Both the position numbers and the translations under genes were made by a program. A stretch of DNA of 64,000 bases from Thiohalocapsa sp. PB-PSB1. GTDB taxonomy: Bacteria > Pseudomonadota > Gammaproteobacteria > Chromatiales > Chromatiaceae. The notes below the pieces were generated by a model. The model had not been told where the DNA came from. It saw nothing but the letters and a program-made list of their open reading frames with translations, and searched no databases. Shown one piece after another: positions 61,959 through 64,000 of this stretch. How positions within the stretch are numbered: the stretch's first letter is position 1; every line of letters begins with the position of its first letter. Where the stretch lies: contig CP050890.1 of the NCBI GenBank assembly GCA_016745215.1, positions 1,984,001 through 2,048,000 of the forward strand, given 5' to 3'.

Positions 61959-63286
61959 GTGCAGCTCCCGCGATGGCGAACATCGTTTCCTGGGGCCGCT
62001 ATCCACGCGGGTTGCCGCGGCAGGTGGTTGCCGCGCGGTTTCGTGACATGGATATCGCGGACTTGCCCATGCCGCTCTTGTGCTACGGTAATGGGCGCAG
62101 CTACGGCGATAGCTGCCTGAACCTAGGCGGCTGTATGATCAAAACCCGCGGGCTCGACCGCTTTATCGACTTCGATCCAATCAGTGGCCGACTGCGCTGC
62201 GAGGCTGGCGTGTTGCTGAGCGAGATCCTCGATTTGGTGGTTGCCTCTGGCTGGTTCCTGCCCGTCACGCCGGGCACGCGATTCGTCACCGTCGGCGGCG
62301 CCATCGCCAACGATGTTCATGGCAAAAATCATCACCTCAACGGCACCCTTGGTCATCACGTGCTGGCACTGGAACTGATACGCAGTGACGGCACGCGAAA
62401 AACCTGTAGCCCGGAGCAAAATCCGGCGCTGTTCGCGGCAACCATCGGCGGTCTCGGGCTCACCGGCCTCATCGGTACGGCAGAATTGCAGTTGCGGCGA
62501 ATCGGCAACCCCTATATCAGTGTGGAGACCACCCGGTTTCGCGACCTCGCGGAGTTTTTTGCCATCAGCCGCGACTCCGATCGCCACCACGAGTACACGG
62601 TCGCCTGGATCGATTGCGCGGCAACCGGTAAGCGCCTCGGACGCGGCTTACACATGGCCGGCAACCACGCGGGACGCGGTTGTTTGGACCGCCCCAAGGC
62701 ACCGGCGAACTGGCTACAGGTACCCCTGGACCCGCCGGTTTCGCTGGTCGGCAGCGGGTCGCTGCGAGCCTTTAACGCGCTCTACTATCGCAAGCAACTG
62801 GCGCGCCGCAAGGTTGCGATCAGTCACTACCAGCCTTTCTTTTACCCGCTGGACGGCATCCGCGACTGGAATCGCATCTACGGTCCGCGGGGCTTCCTGC
62901 AATACCAGTCCGTGGTGCCGATGCACCTGGGCATGGAGGCCACGCGCGAGATGCTAGGCCGCATCGCGGCTTCTGGGCAGGGCTCGTTCCTCAGCGTTCT
63001 GAAGCTGTTCGGCGACAAGCCGCCAGCGGGTATGCTGTCCTTTCCGCGCCCCGGCGTCACCCTTGCCCTCGACTTTCCTAACTGCGGTCCGCGTACCTTC
63101 GCGCTGCTCGACGAACTGGATCGAGTCGTTGCCGACGCACAAGGCGCACTCTATCCTGCGAAAGATGCCCGCATGCCGGGCAGCCTGTTCGCGGCGGGTT
63201 ATCCGCGCCTGAATGAATTCAAACGCCACATCGATCCGGCCTTCTCGTCGTCGTTCTGGCGCCGCATCAATGGAGCAGCCCTATGA
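61955..63286 (+). CDS. FAD-binding oxidase, DprE1-like (decaprenylphosphoryl-ribose 2-oxidase family)
   Basis: 443 residues from ATG 61955. The FAD_binding_4 domain shows LLCYGNGRSYGDSCLN, PVTPGTRFVTVGGAIANDVH and HGKNHHLNGTLGHHVLALEL; the HGKNHH string resembles the DprE1 flavin/substrate region. Cooperation with the SDR encoded next would epimerise polyprenyl-phosphoribose to the arabinose form via a 2-keto intermediate. The overlap with both neighbours is four bases (ATGA). Confidence 0.85.
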   Translation: MSAAPAMANIVSWGRYPRGLPRQVVAARFRDMDIADLPMPLLCYGNGRSYGDSCLNLGGCMIKTRGLDRFIDFDPISGRLRCEAGVLLSEILDLVVASGWFLPVTPGTRFVTVGGAIANDVHGKNHHLNGTLGHHVLALELIRSDGTRKTCSPEQNPALFAATIGGLGLTGLIGTAELQLRRIGNPYISVETTRFRDLAEFFAISRDSDRHHEYTVAWIDCAATGKRLGRGLHMAGNHAGRGCLDRPKAPANWLQVPLDPPVSLVGSGSLRAFNALYYRKQLARRKVAISHYQPFFYPLDGIRDWNRIYGPRGFLQYQSVVPMHLGMEATREMLGRIAASGQGSFLSVLKLFGDKPPAGMLSFPRPGVTLALDFPNCGPRTFALLDELDRVVADAQGALYPAKDARMPGSLFAAGYPRLNEFKRHIDPAFSSSFWRRINGAAL

Positions 63287-64000
63287 GCGAACGTATACTG
63301 ATTATCGGTGCAACTTCCGCCATTGCTGAGGCTTTGGCACGTCGCTATGCGGCCGAGGGCGCGCATTTTCTGCTGGCAGCCCGCAACCTGGAACGCTGCT
63401 CGCAGATCTCAGACGACCTGCTCACCCGCGGCGCGGCAGAGGTGCGCTGCCTGCACTTCGATGCCACCGAGCGCGACGGCCTCGCCGGTTTGATCGAACA
63501 TGCCTGGGCCGCCTTCGACGGGTTCGACATTGCCCTGATCGCCCACGGCTCGTTGCCCGACCAGGCTGTCTGCGAACAATCCATCGACGCAACTCTCGAA
63601 GCATTGGAGATCAACGCCCTGAGCACGATTAGCCTCTTGGTGCCTCTAGCCAACCGCATGGCACAGGCCAGATGCGGGCACATCGCCGTGATCGGCTCAG
63701 TGGCCGGTGACCGCGGCCGACAAAGCAACTATGTCTATGGTGCGGCCAAGGGTTGTCTTGCGGTCTTTCTCGAAGGTCTGGCGCACCGCCTTTATCCTGT
63801 GGGCGTGCGGGTGCTGACGGTAAAGCCCGGCTTTGTCGACACGCCCATGACTGCCGCATTCGATAAGGGCCTGCTGTGGGCAAAGCCGGAACAGGTGGCT
63901 AAAGATTTGCAGCGAGCCATCCGTAAGGGCAAGACCCAGATCTATACGCCTTGGTTCTGGCGCTGGATTATGCGCGTGATTCGGTTTCTGCCAAGCTCGG
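63283..64000 (+). CDS. SDR oxidoreductase, DprE2-like (partial at right edge)
   Basis: 239 residues visible. Rossmann start ERILIIGATSAIAEALARRYA, catalytic Ser in VIGSVAGDRGRQSNYVYGAAKG with the YxxxK pair, and PGFVDTPMT. It is expected to reduce the keto group made by the DprE1-like enzyme, using NAD(P)H. The C-terminal hydrophobic helix (FWRWIMRVIRF) is as in DprE2. The gene runs off the window. Confidence 0.85.
   Translation, partial: MSERILIIGATSAIAEALARRYAAEGAHFLLAARNLERCSQISDDLLTRGAAEVRCLHFDATERDGLAGLIEHAWAAFDGFDIALIAHGSLPDQAVCEQSIDATLEALEINALSTISLLVPLANRMAQARCGHIAVIGSVAGDRGRQSNYVYGAAKGCLAVFLEGLAHRLYPVGVRVLTVKPGFVDTPMTAAFDKGLLWAKPEQVAKDLQRAIRKGKTQIYTPWFWRWIMRVIRFLPSS

Noticed and set aside
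1..64000. tRNA or rRNA genes, prophage, anti-phage systems
   Set aside because: I looked for T-loop motifs, rRNA-like stretches, phage structural genes, cas genes and toxin-antitoxin pairs and saw none I could support by eye.

Overview
The window looks like a chromosomal segment of a GC-rich gammaproteobacterium. The order yqgE-ruvX-pyrR-pyrB-pyrC' next to gshB and a TonB-like gene is the pseudomonad/gammaproteobacterial arrangement. rppH-ptsP, tmcA and ubiUV also point to Gammaproteobacteria. A menB-type naphthoate synthase beside the O2-independent ubiquinone genes ubiUV suggests an organism that makes both quinones and tolerates anoxia. A member of the Chromatiales (purple sulfur bacteria) is my best guess; this is inference, and no rRNA or tRNA gene is present to test it.

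Layout. 0-25.5 kb is mostly housekeeping: menB (partial), ubiU-ubiV, the minus-strand pyrimidine operon with an inactive dihydroorotase-like PyrC', TonB-like, ApbE, GshB, a HerA-like ATPase, TmcA, an alpha/beta hydrolase, an SDR protein, an AttEFGH-like ABC export operon and a PEP-CTERM-like secreted protein. The gaps hold small inverted-repeat elements (families A and B) and hexanucleotide tandem tracts.

25.6-43 kb is a mobile-element graveyard broken only by a secreted hypothetical gene and rppH-ptsP. It holds two copies of one IS21-family element (one truncated and interrupted by a 2.7-kb transposon), remnants of a second IS21 type, a decayed IS66 element, IS5 and Tex fragments, two four-helix-bundle pseudogenes and a small orphan CRISPR array whose leader-like segment is duplicated. 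At nearly every junction between unrelated fragments lies a palindromic element with core AAAGTGGGTGTCCTTTT, followed outward by iterated, locus-specific pyrimidine-rich tails. This is the least explained structure in the window.

42.9-52.2 kb was one giant glycosyltransferase gene of roughly 2,600 codons: a PIG-L-like region, GT2, coiled coil, a repeated WY/NPL module, a HAD-like domain, GT2 modules and a GT4-like module. An ISAzo13-family element now splits it inside the HAD-associated domain.

53.3-59.3 kb holds modABC molybdate transport and then a compact RiPP locus: an NTF2-like secreted protein, a Tat-signal precursor peptide with four W-x-N triads in a Gly/Arg-rich tail, a Cys-rich SPASM-like partner and a radical SAM/SPASM maturase. 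The maturase stop codon comes from an inserted family-B element. The predicted product is a cyclophane (triceptide-type) peptide sent out by the Tat pathway.

59.6-64 kb has folE and a translationally coupled trio (HAD-UbiA prenyltransferase, DprE1-like oxidase, DprE2-like SDR) resembling the decaprenyl-phospho-arabinose branch.
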